A stretch of 60,676 nt of DNA from Myxacorys chilensis ATA2-1-KO14 (GTDB lineage: Bacteria; Cyanobacteriota; Cyanobacteriia; Leptolyngbyales; Leptolyngbyaceae). The stretch spans positions 1 through 60,676 of the forward strand of contig JAHHHP010000030.1 of NCBI GenBank assembly GCA_019359275.1, read 5' to 3'. A program made the translations under genes and the position numbers. Positions 35,300-44,285 of this stretch are shown piece after piece. Below the pieces are notes generated by a model that ran no database searches, was not told where the DNA came from, and saw nothing but the letters and a program-made list of their open reading frames with translations. Numbering within the stretch: the first letter of the stretch is position 1; every line of letters begins with the position of its first letter.

Positions 35300-36428
35300 A
35301 AATCGACTCCTGATGTAGCAGATCGCGAACTTGCTCTAACACGCACGCCACACGCACGCCGGACGAATGCGACAGCGATCGATGCCGCGTTTGATCGAGT
35401 GGTGCCCAGCGCCGAGGATCAGACGCGCTAAAGATCACCGCACTAGGAACGCTAACAGCGGCTCCTAAATGAGAAACACCTGTATCGTTACAAATCAGCA
35501 GTTTTGCCTGGCTCAACAGTGCTGCTAACGCGCCTAAACTTGTTTGCCCAGCTAAATTCAAGGCTGGAGCCTGCATTGTTTGGGCGATCGCACTCGCTAA
35601 TTCTCGCTCCGCCGCTGATCCTGTCAACACGACTGAATATCCCAGTTGTGCGATGGCATCCCCCACTGCCGCAAACTGCGATCCCTGCCAGCATCGAGAC
35701 GGCACACTCGCGCCTGCATGGATACAGACATAATTGTCGCCCAACTCGTACTTTGCTTCGATCTGGGTGAGCGCCTCGCGATCGCAGGGCTTGAGTGGAA
35801 ATTCTAGCCTCTCATCTAGGGCAGGAATGCCTAAGAATTCGAGAAGTCGCAAATATCGGCGAATTTCTGACTCAGATTCTTCGTAAGGCAAAAAGAACGC
35901 TGGATCAGGACACGAGTGCCCCATTAAGTAAAATCCGGCGGATTGTGCGGCTCCTAACTCTAAAGTGAGTGAATTTGTGATTACGCCGCTTCCGTGCATC
36001 TGGAGGGCTAGATCGAACGGTTGTGATTCGCCTTGCGACGCTCCGCCGCAGCGCATCTCTGCTAAAAATTTCTCTAGCCGTTCAGCATCCACCTCTTGCT
36101 CTGGTAGGCCAGGATACCCTGGAAGCTCAACAAACTCATCAATATACGCTTCAAACCGCTCTGCCCAACTCCGCGCTACAGGTAGTCCAATCAGGGTAAT
36201 GTAGGCCTGAGGAAACGCTGTCCGCAATGCCCTTAGAGCAGGGATCGCACACAAGAAATCTCCTAGTCCTGGTAATGCTCTAACAACAGCTATCCGCCGT
36301 AATTGTAGATTACAGCGCTTCAAAGCAGAACCATTCTGCTGAGCCAAAAGAAGTTGATTGTCGGTCACGCTGCTTTTATCCTTGAGTGCAATGCGCTCAA
36401 TGAGAATCCTCTCTGTGCAGTTTTTCAT
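35289..36428 (-). CDS. GT9 family glycosyltransferase (heptosyltransferase-like)
   Basis: From ATG 36428 the product is 379 aa. The in-frame TTG at 36518 lies inside a perfect hairpin and is unlikely. The GT9 core starts at RRIAVVRALPGLGDFLCAIPALRALRTAFP; the C-terminal half has NYVCIHAGASVPSRCWQGSQFAAVGD, VVLTGSAAERELA and LLICNDTGVSHLGAAVSVPSAVIFS, the donor-binding pattern of heptosyltransferases. ADP-heptose is the usual donor. It leads the minus-strand glycan genes, 190 bases after metK, with a hairpin between. Confidence 0.88.
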   Translation of the reverse strand: MKNCTERILIERIALKDKSSVTDNQLLLAQQNGSALKRCNLQLRRIAVVRALPGLGDFLCAIPALRALRTAFPQAYITLIGLPVARSWAERFEAYIDEFVELPGYPGLPEQEVDAERLEKFLAEMRCGGASQGESQPFDLALQMHGSGVITNSLTLELGAAQSAGFYLMGHSCPDPAFFLPYEESESEIRRYLRLLEFLGIPALDERLEFPLKPCDREALTQIEAKYELGDNYVCIHAGASVPSRCWQGSQFAAVGDAIAQLGYSVVLTGSAAERELASAIAQTMQAPALNLAGQTSLGALAALLSQAKLLICNDTGVSHLGAAVSVPSAVIFSASDPRRWAPLDQTRHRSLSHSSGVRVACVLEQVRDLLHQESIYAA

Positions 36429-36504
36429 TGCATCACAGAGTAAAAGGTCTGTGCAATCGCTTTCGTCCCCTTTAAGAGAGAGATTGCTTTCGAGTGTAGA
36501 AACA

Positions 36505-36545
36505 GAAATCCCTTGCAAGAAAAATTTCTTCTTGCAAGGGATTTC
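36505..36545 (-). terminator. 17-bp hairpin between metK and the GT9 gene
   Basis: Arms 36505-36521 and 36529-36545 pair exactly around a 7-base loop, about 74 bases after metK. No long U-tract follows, so termination is probable but not certain. Confidence 0.65.
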
Positions 36546-36618
36546 CAGTCCGATTAGATGTCCACAACTAGCGCAAAATGGCTTGCTTCAGCAGTCTCAT
36601 CCGCGTGAAGTCGGAGAC

Positions 36619-37875
36619 TTAACCCACTGCTGACACCGAGAGCGCCGCTTGCTTGAGCGTATCTGCTTTGTCTGTCAGTTCCCAAGGGAGTTCTAGATCT
36701 GGGCGTCCGAAGTGACCGTAGGCCGCGACATCCTGATAGAAACGTCCGCCTCGCTCACTGGGCACTTTTCTCAACCCAAAGGTCTGAATGATCCCAGCAG
36801 GGCGCAACTCGAAATGTTCTTTGACCAATTCAAGCAAGCGCTCATCACTGATCTTGCCTGTGCCAAAGGTTTCGATCATGATGCTGACTGGACGCGCGAC
36901 CCCGATCGCGTAGCTCAACTGCACTTCGCACTTATCCGCCAAGCCAGCCGCTACAATGTTCTTTGCCACATGCCGGGCGGCATAAGCTGCACTGCGATCA
37001 ACTTTTGTGGGGTCTTTGCCTGAAAACGCGCCGCCTCCATGACGAGAGTAGCCGCCGTAAGTATCAACAATGATCTTTCGACCCGTTAAACCTGAATCGC
37101 CTTGAGGTCCGCCGATCACGAACTTGCCCGTTGGATTAACCAAAAAGCGTGTGTTCTCATCAGGGTGGATGTCAAGATCAGCAAAGCAAGGTTGAACGAC
37201 TAGTTCCCACAGGTCTTCCTGAATCTTGGCTTGCACAGCCGCTTCATCAGAAATGTCTCCGATCGTGGCTGTGTGCTGCGTCGAGATTAGGATCGTGTCG
37301 ATTCCCACGGGGCGATCGTCTTCGTAAGCGATCGTTACTTGAGTTTTGCCATCGGGACGCAGATAAGGCAATTGACCTGTCTTGCGCACAGCGGCTAGCT
37401 TGCGAGAAACGCGGTGTGCTAGGCAAATCGGCAACGGCATGAATTCAGGCGTCTCGTTGCACGCAAATCCAAACATGATGCCTTGATCGCCCGCTCCGAT
37501 CGCATCTAACGCTTCTTGGCTGAGCTGTTCGCGGCTTTCTTGAGCGGTGTCTACTCCTTGAGCAATGTCAGGCGATTGAGCATCTAGCGCCACCAAAACC
37601 GCGCAGCTATTGGATGAAAACCCATTTTCTGCGCCAGTGTAGCCAATTTCTGCAATCTTTTGACGTGCTAACTCAATGTAGTTAACCTGTGCATTTGAGG
37701 TAATTTCGCCTGTAATCAGCACTAAACCAGTGTTGACAACCACTTCAGCCGCAACCCGACTAGCGGGATCTTGGGTAAGGAGGGCATCTAAAATGGTGTC
37801 AGAGATCTGATCGCAAATCTTATCAGGATGACCTTCAGTGACAGATTCGGAAGTGAAGAAATATCGACGGGACAA
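36619..37875 (-). CDS. metK: S-adenosylmethionine synthase
   Basis: This 418-aa enzyme makes SAM from methionine and ATP. Signatures are present in order: [71 protein letters not shown], ending with the [12 protein letters not shown] segment. Full length, ATG start, acting in the cytoplasm. It lies about 8 kb from metH on the opposite strand. No known SAM riboswitch was recognised in the 130 bases upstream. Confidence 0.98.
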   Translation of the reverse strand: MSRRYFFTSESVTEGHPDKICDQISDTILDALLTQDPASRVAAEVVVNTGLVLITGEITSNAQVNYIELARQKIAEIGYTGAENGFSSNSCAVLVALDAQSPDIAQGVDTAQESREQLSQEALDAIGAGDQGIMFGFACNETPEFMPLPICLAHRVSRKLAAVRKTGQLPYLRPDGKTQVTIAYEDDRPVGIDTILISTQHTATIGDISDEAAVQAKIQEDLWELVVQPCFADLDIHPDENTRFLVNPTGKFVIGGPQGDSGLTGRKIIVDTYGGYSRHGGGAFSGKDPTKVDRSAAYAARHVAKNIVAAGLADKCEVQLSYAIGVARPVSIMIETFGTGKISDERLLELVKEHFELRPAGIIQTFGLRKVPSERGGRFYQDVAAYGHFGRPDLELPWELTDKADTLKQAALSVSAVG

Positions 37876-38300
37876 GAGCAGTCTCCTCTTTCTCGCTAAG
37901 GGTTTGTGGGACAGTCTGAATCGGTATAGTTGCGGAAATTATATCACTCAGCTTCTGTGGAGAGGCGAGATCGACGGCTCGCCGTCAATTTATGCCCCTT
38001 GAGGTACATGTAGCTAAGTCAGCAGGAGTTTACGCCTGTCGAAAAAATTCCGAAACCTGAGAGTATCGGTTCAAGCAGGCGTTGTATAGAGAATCCATCT
38101 ATGTGTGGAATCCTAGCAATTACACGGAGGAACTGACTATTTGATGAGCTTTATCTTTATATACTCTTTAATCCGAGTCGTTTTCTACGAAGCTCTTGAA
38201 AGCTAATTCCCGCTCACGCTTTTTCTACGAAGCTCTTGAAAGCTAATTCCCGCTCACGCTTTGATTGTTGAGCCAAAAAATACGCACCAGAAAAGTAGAG
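37876..38300. other. Intergenic region metK-thiD
   Basis: About 425 bases with no convincing gene. It must hold the metK promoter. A short palindrome (GACGGC-N2-GCCGTC) lies at 37972-37985, and an exact 40-bp tandem duplication lies at its thiD end (38181-38260). No RNA gene was recognised. Confidence 0.7.
38181..38260. repeat. Exact 40-bp tandem duplication
   Basis: Bases 38181-38220 and 38221-38260 are identical. The unit has no clear coding content and lies 41 bases from the thiD stop. It is probably a recent slippage or unequal-exchange event. Confidence 0.95.
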
Positions 38301-39125
38301 TTAACTCTGGTTCTGTAAAAGCGGAAAGAAATGTCCGACAGGACCTTGACCCTTGCCAATGGAGAGAGAATAGCGAAGGGCAGTCGTCACGTAGTCTTTT
38401 GCCTGTTTGGTTGCGCTCAGCAAATCCTTTCCGAGTGCAAGATTTGCCGCGATCGCAGCTGCTAGTGTGCAACCCGTTCCGTGAGTGTTCGTTGTGTCTA
38501 CGGTTTGTGTTGCTATGGTGTGCATATGAACCCCGTCAAACCAAACATCTACCCCGCGCAGTGCACCACTCATGCCGCCACCTTTGATTAAAACGGCTTT
38601 GCTGCCTAGCTGGTGGATGCACTCTGCGGCGAGACGCATATCGTCTAATGTTGAAATGTCCAGACCCGATAGAATTTGAGCTTCGTAGCGGTTGGGGGTC
38701 AAAATCGTCGCTAGGGGAAGCAGTTGTGCTTTTAGGGCTGCGATCGCGGCGTCATCAATTAACAGTGCGCCTGTTCGCGATACCATAACCGGATCGACGA
38801 CTAAGTTTGGAATCGGGTGAGAGGAGAGTTGCTGAGCGACCACGGCAATAATTTCTTCATTCAGCAGCATTCCTGTTTTCGCTGCCTGCACACCGATGTC
38901 GTCGGTCACTGCCTGCATCTGCGCTACAACAGAAGCAGCGGGTATCGCATCAACGCGGGTCACGCTCACCGTATTTTGAGCCGTAATGCAAGTGATTGCA
39001 CTGGTTCCATGGACTAAATGAAAGGCGAATGTGCGTAGATCTGCCTGAATTCCTGCACCTCCACCGCTATCAGACCCTGCGATCGTGAGGGCAACCGGAA
39101 TTGAAGAAAGACTAGTCGAAGTCAT
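38301..39125 (-). CDS. thiD: Hydroxymethylpyrimidine (phosphate) kinase
   Basis: The 274-aa protein is read from ATG 39125 (a TTG at 39140 would add five residues). It phosphorylates HMP and HMP-phosphate in thiamine synthesis. Seen are ALTIAGSDSGGGAGIQADLRTF at the N-terminus, VDPVMVSRTGALLIDD, LTPNRYEAQILSG and the anion hole THGTGCTLAAAIAA with the catalytic Cys. Length is typical. It is a single gene on the minus strand. Confidence 0.96.
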   Translation of the reverse strand: MTSTSLSSIPVALTIAGSDSGGGAGIQADLRTFAFHLVHGTSAITCITAQNTVSVTRVDAIPAASVVAQMQAVTDDIGVQAAKTGMLLNEEIIAVVAQQLSSHPIPNLVVDPVMVSRTGALLIDDAAIAALKAQLLPLATILTPNRYEAQILSGLDISTLDDMRLAAECIHQLGSKAVLIKGGGMSGALRGVDVWFDGVHMHTIATQTVDTTNTHGTGCTLAAAIAANLALGKDLLSATKQAKDYVTTALRYSLSIGKGQGPVGHFFPLLQNQS

Positions 39126-39185
39126 AGCATCGCGGTTCAAAGGTGGTCTATTCCCATCCTAGGCTGCTATGCCCATTCCTGTGAG

Positions 39186-39497
39186 TTAGCGACTCTTGAC
39201 TGATTGGGAAAGGTTGCGTTGGCGAATTGAACGGGTTTTGGCACGATGAATTTCTTCCTCGGCGTAGCAAATGGAGACATACTTGATGCCAGCAATAATC
39301 CAAATGGCTTTAAGGAGTCGCTCCAAGTCACTAAGCAAGCGATCGACGACCCAGGGTTCTGGACAGTGAACGATGAGGGTATCGCTTTTGAGATGCAGGT
39401 TACAAAGTCCTAGGCTTTTGGTGAAGCGGTGGCGCAAACGGTAAAGTCGGAGGTCTTCAAGCAAGGCTAAGTCTTGAGTTGTTAGTTGAATTTTCAT
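39186..39497 (-). CDS. Conserved-looking small protein, unknown function
   Basis: From ATG 39497 the product is 103 aa (an extended frame to 39548 adds 17 residues that look unlike protein). It has a basic, helical composition: TTQDLALLEDLRLYRLRHRFTKSLGL, then LIVHCPEPWVVDRLLSDLERLLKAIWIIAGIKYVSICYAEEEIHRAK and a basic tail. No family is recognised. It is not near other genes of known pathway apart from thiD. Confidence 0.55.
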   Translation of the reverse strand: MKIQLTTQDLALLEDLRLYRLRHRFTKSLGLCNLHLKSDTLIVHCPEPWVVDRLLSDLERLLKAIWIIAGIKYVSICYAEEEIHRAKTRSIRQRNLSQSVKSR

Positions 39498-39834
39498 AGG
39501 ATTAAACTCACCGTGTGTTGCACAGATTGAACTAGATCTCCTAAGCAATCCACACTGTAGAATTCGGTATCTTTATTTATTCTGATAAAATTAAATAAGC
39601 AAATCTACGGGCACTTTACAGAACGAATGGTTGAAATCCCCGTTTTAGTGCCCTTTTACGATTTGATTTTCAGAAAAACTTAACAATATTACGGAGATGA
39701 AGAAAGCTATAGAAAGTTGAATTTCCACATTTAACTTACGAAATTTTAGTCAACTCGTTTCATGTTACTCATGCAACAGCCCTAGCGAAATTAGCATCTC
39801 TAACCGATGTTTAATGCGTGTCAAATCGTCAAGG

Positions 39835-39884
39835 TCTATCTACAACTCATAATCTATCTACAACAAGTTGAGAAGTCTATCTAC
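39835..39884. repeat. Three direct copies of TCTATCTAC
   Basis: Copies start at 39835, 39853 and 39876; the first two extend to TCTATCTACAAC. ACAAGTTG also occurs twice after them. Spacing is 18 and 23 bases, so it is not a strict tandem repeat. It could be a protein-binding cluster. Confidence 0.6.
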
Positions 39885-40154
39885 TTAGTACAAGTTGGTG
39901 GACTAATTTAACCTTTATTGCTGACCAAACGGTAGCTAAGGCAACTTCCTCGCTGGTTTTTAGCTATAGAAGCAATGATACTCACCAAGATATTGATCAA
40001 ATCTGTCTAAAAGCTAAAGCTTTCTGCCCCTACCGTTAGTTCATCATCTGTCAGCTGGTGCTGTCACCTATTAGTCTTAGTGGATGGGCCAAGGAACCAC
40101 TAAGTACTCCCAATTTTCCCACTAAAGATAATGTAAGCTATACATGTTTGATCT

Positions 40155-40271
40155 ATGGAAGAGCATACAACAGAGATCGCTAAATTGACTTCTACTACCA
40201 TTACCTGGAACTATCGAACTCGCATTTCTGTATCAACACTTGCTCTCATCCCTAGTTTAGCGAAGCACTAA
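40155..40271 (+). CDS. Possible 38-aa ORF
   Basis: An ATG-started frame (begins MEEHTTEIAKLTSTTITW, ends IPSLAKH) is the only short frame of note here. There is no clear ribosome-binding site or known similarity. It could be a chance frame. Confidence 0.2.
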   Translation: MEEHTTEIAKLTSTTITWNYRTRISVSTLALIPSLAKH

Positions 40272-40283
40272 TCATTTCTAAAA

Positions 40284-40299
40284 CGTGACCAAGATCACA
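40284..40299. promoter_or_regulatory. CRP-like binding site upstream of cpdA
   Basis: CGTGA-N6-TCACA matches the CRP/SYCRP1 consensus TGTGA-N6-TCACA at nine of ten positions. It lies about 200 bases before the start of the cAMP phosphodiesterase gene. Confidence 0.5.
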
Positions 40300-40497
40300 G
40301 CAACATAGCGAGTAGATCGCTGATCTCTTTTGACTGAATCTTATAGATTAGTAGTATTGATTCCGATGCACGTTTTACCACTCGGAGTGATGAAGTCCAA
40401 GGAATGAAGTGTATCTTCAGCTAGTTTCAGAACAGTTTGCCCATTAATAACCTATCGGATAGAACCCCACCTTGTACTACGCTCTAGGTCAGATCGT

Positions 40498-41295
40498 ATG
40501 ACTAATGCCCCTTCCTTGAAAATCGTCCAAATTAGCGACACACACCTGTTTGCCGAGACAAATCAGCATCTCCTCGGTTTCTCAACCCTGCGATCGCTAG
40601 AAGCATTACTTCAGCACTTGCGTCAGCTTAGTCCGTTGCCTGATCTATTTCTGCTGACAGGCGATTTATCGCAAGACGGTACGGCCGCGTCGTATCAGCA
40701 TCTTCAAAAACACTTTAGTTCGCTGCAAATTCCGCTCTACTGGTTGCCTGGAAATCATGACTGTCTGGAGAACATGGAGCGATCGCTAACGCATCCTGTA
40801 TTCCGTCCAGAAAAATCGTTTCAAGCGGGCGGATGGCAGTTCATTTTGCTCAATTCTCAAGATCCGGGCTGTGTTCATGGAGTGCTGTCACCTAACAGTT
40901 TGGATTGGTTAGAGCAGCAGTTGCAGCAATGCTCCAACGTTCCAACCTTAATTTCGATGCATCATCCGCCACTAGAAGTAGAGTCTAGCTGGATCGATGG
41001 CAGCCGGTTGCAAAACGCTTCAGATTTTTTTGACCTCATCGATCGCTATCCCCAAGTAAAACTCGTGGTATTTGGACACGTTCATCAAGAGGTTCAGCGT
41101 CAACGTGGATCAGTGTTTTATTTGGGAACGCCTTCAACCTGCATTCAGTTTGAACCCAAAAGCGTAGAGTTTGCCTTAGGGCATCAGGATCCGGGGTTTC
41201 GAGTGTTCAATTTATATCCGAATGGAATCTGGACAACTAGAGTGCAGCGCATTCATTATGCTCATACGCTCGATTTAGCGGCAACAGGATACTGA
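40498..41295 (+). CDS. cpdA: CpdA-type 3',5'-cyclic AMP phosphodiesterase
   Basis: The 265-aa metallophosphoesterase has all metal motifs in order: ISDTHLF (DTH 14-16), LTGDLSQDGTAASY, LPGNHDCLE (85-88), MHHPP and FGHVHQEVQ near 193. The arrangement and length fit the CpdA/class III cAMP phosphodiesterase group, which hydrolyses cAMP. Start ATG at 40498. It is the only gene with known cyclic-nucleotide function in the window, and a CRP-like site lies upstream. Other dinuclear phosphodiesterase activities cannot be excluded. Confidence 0.85.
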   Translation: MTNAPSLKIVQISDTHLFAETNQHLLGFSTLRSLEALLQHLRQLSPLPDLFLLTGDLSQDGTAASYQHLQKHFSSLQIPLYWLPGNHDCLENMERSLTHPVFRPEKSFQAGGWQFILLNSQDPGCVHGVLSPNSLDWLEQQLQQCSNVPTLISMHHPPLEVESSWIDGSRLQNASDFFDLIDRYPQVKLVVFGHVHQEVQRQRGSVFYLGTPSTCIQFEPKSVEFALGHQDPGFRVFNLYPNGIWTTRVQRIHYAHTLDLAATGY

Positions 41296-41355
41296 TTTAG
41301 CGATTAAGACTCGAAGTTTAGTGAAATTGATTGCGCCCCAATGTGAGCAGTAGAT

Positions 41356-41544
41356 TTAGACAAGTAATGAATCTAGGTTAAGAACTGCAAAAGTTGCAGA
41401 AATGAGAGCAAGTATAGAAATGAGAACAAAACGTGAACCAAAGATAGACTGTGCTAGAAACGAATTAGAGATTATTAATGAACGTTCAGCTAACTTTGGT
41501 ACAAATTTTGGCTCAGCCTTGTCATTCTCGTCTAAAATCTGCAA
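41356..41544 (-). CDS. Possible 62-aa membrane protein
   Basis: A TTG-started frame ends in one predicted transmembrane helix (SRFVLISILALISATFAVL). A plus-strand frame overlaps it (41402-41590) with less protein-like sequence. No ATG and no ribosome-binding site support it. It could be chance. Confidence 0.25.
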   Translation of the reverse strand: MQILDENDKAEPKFVPKLAERSLIISNSFLAQSIFGSRFVLISILALISATFAVLNLDSLLV

Positions 41545-41602
41545 GGTGCTTTTACAAGTCTTAAAAGATACCTCTAGTCGTGCTCTATGAGGAGAATCGT
41601 GT

Positions 41603-42700
41603 ATGAAACGTCTAGTTGTTTGTTGTGATGGAACTTGGCAGCAACTCTCTAGTCCCTATCCAACCAATGTTGTTAAAATCGCTCAAGCCATCAAGTCTAT
41701 TGCTCAAGATGGAGTCCCTCAAGTGGTCTACTACAGCGAAGGCTTGGGGACGGGAGACTCACCCTTTGAGAAGCTAACAGGCGGTGCATTTGGTTGGGGA
41801 ATTGATCAAACCATTCAAAAAGCCTACCGATTTCTCTCTCTCAACTACATGGAGGGCGACGAGATCTATCTGTTTGGGTATAGCCGAGGAGCTTATACGG
41901 TTCGGAGTTTAGCAGGGTTAATCTACTGCTCTGGGTTGCCCAAACGCCAGAACATATGTCACATTCCGCGAGCATACGAGATATACCGCGATCGCGAGAT
42001 TGCTCCAAACGATCAGATCGCTAAACAGTTCCGTAGCGACTACGGCGAGAATGTCCCGATCACGCTTCTGGGCTGTTGGGATACCGTCGGTGAACTCGGC
42101 GTTCCGGATCAGATCCCGTTCCTCCCGATTGATAATTGGCTCAATGCAAAGTATAAGTTTCACGACACGCGCCTGAATCGACGCATTCAAAATGCATTTC
42201 ACGCTGTCGCGATTGATGAGCGTCGGAAGGTGTTTGACGTGACTCGAATGCAGCTTAGTGAGGGTGCGACTACCAACATACGGCAGGTTTGGTTTCCGGG
42301 CGTTCATGGCTGCGTCGGAGGAGGTAGCGACGCCAATCACGGATTATCAGACGGAGCGTTGCAGTGGATGATGGAAGAAACCAATCGGGTCGGGTTAGGA
42401 CTAGAGTTTAACCCGACGTTGGTAAAAGGAGGCATAAAGCCTAATTATGCGATCGCGTTTGACTCTGAGATTAGTGGCATTTTCAAGCTGGCTGGCACAC
42501 TCCATCGCCAGTTGCTTGATCCAGGTGATCCCCTCACGAAGTTCGATCAACACTTCTTTGACAACAACATTCACCTCAGCGCAAAGCGACGCTGGAAGCT
42601 GGCGGCGAAACCGCTTTACCGTCCAGAACCATTGATACCGCATCAGCAGTGGTTTGATGGATTTGTTGAAGCGGTTGAGGTCGCTTCAGCCAAGGGCTAA
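41603..42700 (+). CDS. DUF2235 alpha/beta hydrolase
   Basis: This 365-aa protein has the DUF2235 pattern: KRLVVCCDGTWQQ with the first Asp, YYSEGLGTG, GWGIDQTIQKAYRFLSLNY, and the nucleophile elbow FGYSRGAYTVRSL (Ser94). WFPGVHGCVGGG near 237 holds the probable His/Asp end. The domain is the catalytic core of Tle1-type phospholipase effectors of type VI secretion, but free-standing copies are common in cyanobacteria without secretion genes nearby. GGAGA lies 9 bases before the ATG. Substrate unknown; lipase activity is inferred. Confidence 0.88.
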   Translation: MKRLVVCCDGTWQQLSSPYPTNVVKIAQAIKSIAQDGVPQVVYYSEGLGTGDSPFEKLTGGAFGWGIDQTIQKAYRFLSLNYMEGDEIYLFGYSRGAYTVRSLAGLIYCSGLPKRQNICHIPRAYEIYRDREIAPNDQIAKQFRSDYGENVPITLLGCWDTVGELGVPDQIPFLPIDNWLNAKYKFHDTRLNRRIQNAFHAVAIDERRKVFDVTRMQLSEGATTNIRQVWFPGVHGCVGGGSDANHGLSDGALQWMMEETNRVGLGLEFNPTLVKGGIKPNYAIAFDSEISGIFKLAGTLHRQLLDPGDPLTKFDQHFFDNNIHLSAKRRWKLAAKPLYRPEPLIPHQQWFDGFVEAVEVASAKG

Positions 42701-42860
42701 CCTCAATCTTGCGTCAACTTCAACTCTTATGTGTTGTCAATTCAATGGGTTGTCAATTAAGACGGGTACAAGATTTGGATTAACGGTTATGCAAATTTGA
42801 GATGGATGCCGAATCGTGGCCGATCTCTTACGATCGGCTCAAATCTCCTATAGGTTAGGC

Positions 42861-43685
42861 ATGAAAAAGCTTGAAGACGTTCATCCTTGGTCGACTGAGT
42901 ACCCAGTAGAGCGACGAAAAGATTGGTACAGTGGTGCGGCAGAAGCTTACAATCGAACGCGACCCCGTTATCCAAGAGAAATTATCGATCGCGCTGTCGA
43001 GCTGGCTCAACTTCCTTCCGCAGCAGCCCTGCTTGAGATCGGCTGCGGTCCTGGAATTGCAACAGTCGAATTTGCTCAATTGGGCTTCTCAATGCTTTGC
43101 CTCGAACCAAGCAAAGAGGCTTGTCAATTTGCTCGGCAGAATTGTGCAGCGTATCCACAAGTCGAGATTCAGAACTGTATGTTTGAGGAATGGACGTTAG
43201 AGCCTGAGCGATTTAACGCTATCCTCGCTGCGTCGTCGCTGCATTGGGTTTCGGCTGAAACTCGCTACTCCAAAACCGCAGCAGCCCTGCAAAACAATGG
43301 GTCCCTAATCTTGCTGTGGAATTTTCCACCCCAACCCAGCTATGACGTTTACCAAGCCTTAGAAGAGGTATATCAGCTTCACGCTCCGTCGCTTGCCAAG
43401 TATGAGGACAAAAAAACGCACGAATCGAATATTAGCGCGTTTGGAGAGGCTGCAATTTCATCTAGTTTGTTCGGTGAGTCAATCGTTGAATTGATGCCCT
43501 GTGAGATCGCTTATGAGGTTGACGATTATTTAGCGCTTTTGAGTACGTTGTCGCCTTACATCGCGCTGGAGCCACAGAACCGAGCAGATTTATTTGCGGG
43601 ACTGAGGAGTGTGCTAGAGCGAGAATGCGGCGAAGCTGTTCAGACCAAGTATTTTTCGGCGGTTCAGGTGATGAAGAAAATTTAG
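42861..43685 (+). CDS. Class I SAM-dependent methyltransferase
   Basis: From ATG 42861 the product is 274 aa; the upstream frame from 42816 has no support. SGAAEAYNRTRPRYP precedes the core, then motif I LLEIGCGPGIATVEFAQ, motif II CLEPSKEACQFARQN, NAILAASSLHWV and SLILLWNFPPQP. It resembles the group of small-molecule methyltransferases (methyltransf_11/25). Acceptor unknown. Genes around it are unrelated. Confidence 0.87.
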   Translation: MKKLEDVHPWSTEYPVERRKDWYSGAAEAYNRTRPRYPREIIDRAVELAQLPSAAALLEIGCGPGIATVEFAQLGFSMLCLEPSKEACQFARQNCAAYPQVEIQNCMFEEWTLEPERFNAILAASSLHWVSAETRYSKTAAALQNNGSLILLWNFPPQPSYDVYQALEEVYQLHAPSLAKYEDKKTHESNISAFGEAAISSSLFGESIVELMPCEIAYEVDDYLALLSTLSPYIALEPQNRADLFAGLRSVLERECGEAVQTKYFSAVQVMKKI

Positions 43686-43796
43686 GTATGGGTGTGATTC
43701 CTTCGGATCTGCGACTAGCCCTAAGTGCGTCTTCACGGTTCTACCTATTACTTAACCTTTTCTTACAATAGAAGAATCCCAACCCTACCTGCCAAT

Positions 43797-44285
43797 ATGA
43801 CGCTACCAACTTCTCAGCCTTCCAATTCTGCTACTGGGCAGTCGCTCAATGCTCCATCTTGGCAAATTAAACTTCTGTATGACGGACAGTGCCCCTTATG
43901 TATGCGAGAAGTCAATTTTCTAAGAAAACGAGATGCGGGTCGAGGGCGAGTAGAATTTGTTGATATTGCAGACGATGATTACACTCCTGAAGCAAATGGT
44001 GGAATCGATTTTGAAACAGCGATGGGAAGAATCCATGCTGTGCTTGCAGACGGAACAGTAGTCAAAAATGTAGAAGTTTTTCGCCGCGTTTATGACATTT
44101 TAGGAATGGGCTGGATCTATGCAGCTACTAAATTGCCCGTAATTGGTTTAATTGTGGATAAACTCTACGAGCTTTGGGCAGATTGGCGACTTCCGCTCAC
44201 GTGTCGTCCGAGTCTTGAGATCGTTGTTGCTGATCGGCAGCAGCGGCTTGAATGTAAGCAAGAAGGGCGCTGTCGAATTGAATAA
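43797..44285 (+). CDS. DCC family thiol-disulfide oxidoreductase (DUF393)
   Basis: The 162-aa protein from ATG 43797 has the family motif LLYDGQCPLCMREVNFLRKRD, giving the conserved D-x-x-C-x-x-C that names the DCC group. The rest follows the family pattern: FVDIADDDYTPEANGGIDFETAMGRIHAVLADG, VEVFRRVYDILGMGW and a helix with Leu/Trp. It is thioredoxin-fold-like and probably acts in redox exchange; the partner is unknown. The frame extends upstream to 43725 but lacks family sequence there. Confidence 0.88.
   Translation: MTLPTSQPSNSATGQSLNAPSWQIKLLYDGQCPLCMREVNFLRKRDAGRGRVEFVDIADDDYTPEANGGIDFETAMGRIHAVLADGTVVKNVEVFRRVYDILGMGWIYAATKLPVIGLIVDKLYELWADWRLPLTCRPSLEIVVADRQQRLECKQEGRCRIE

Larger units (their letters stand above)
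39498..40497. other. One-kilobase gene-poor region before cpdA
   Basis: This AT-rich stretch has no gene I can support well. It holds three copies of TCTATCTAC (39835-39884), a 38-aa possible ORF (40155-40271) and a CRP-like site (40284-40299). Nothing resembling tRNA, rRNA or IS ends was seen. Stops occur in all frames in most of it. Confidence 0.7.

Noticed and set aside
41402..41590. A 62-aa plus-strand frame before the DUF2235 gene
   Set aside because: Composition is not protein-like, there is no ribosome-binding site, and it competes with an equally weak minus frame.
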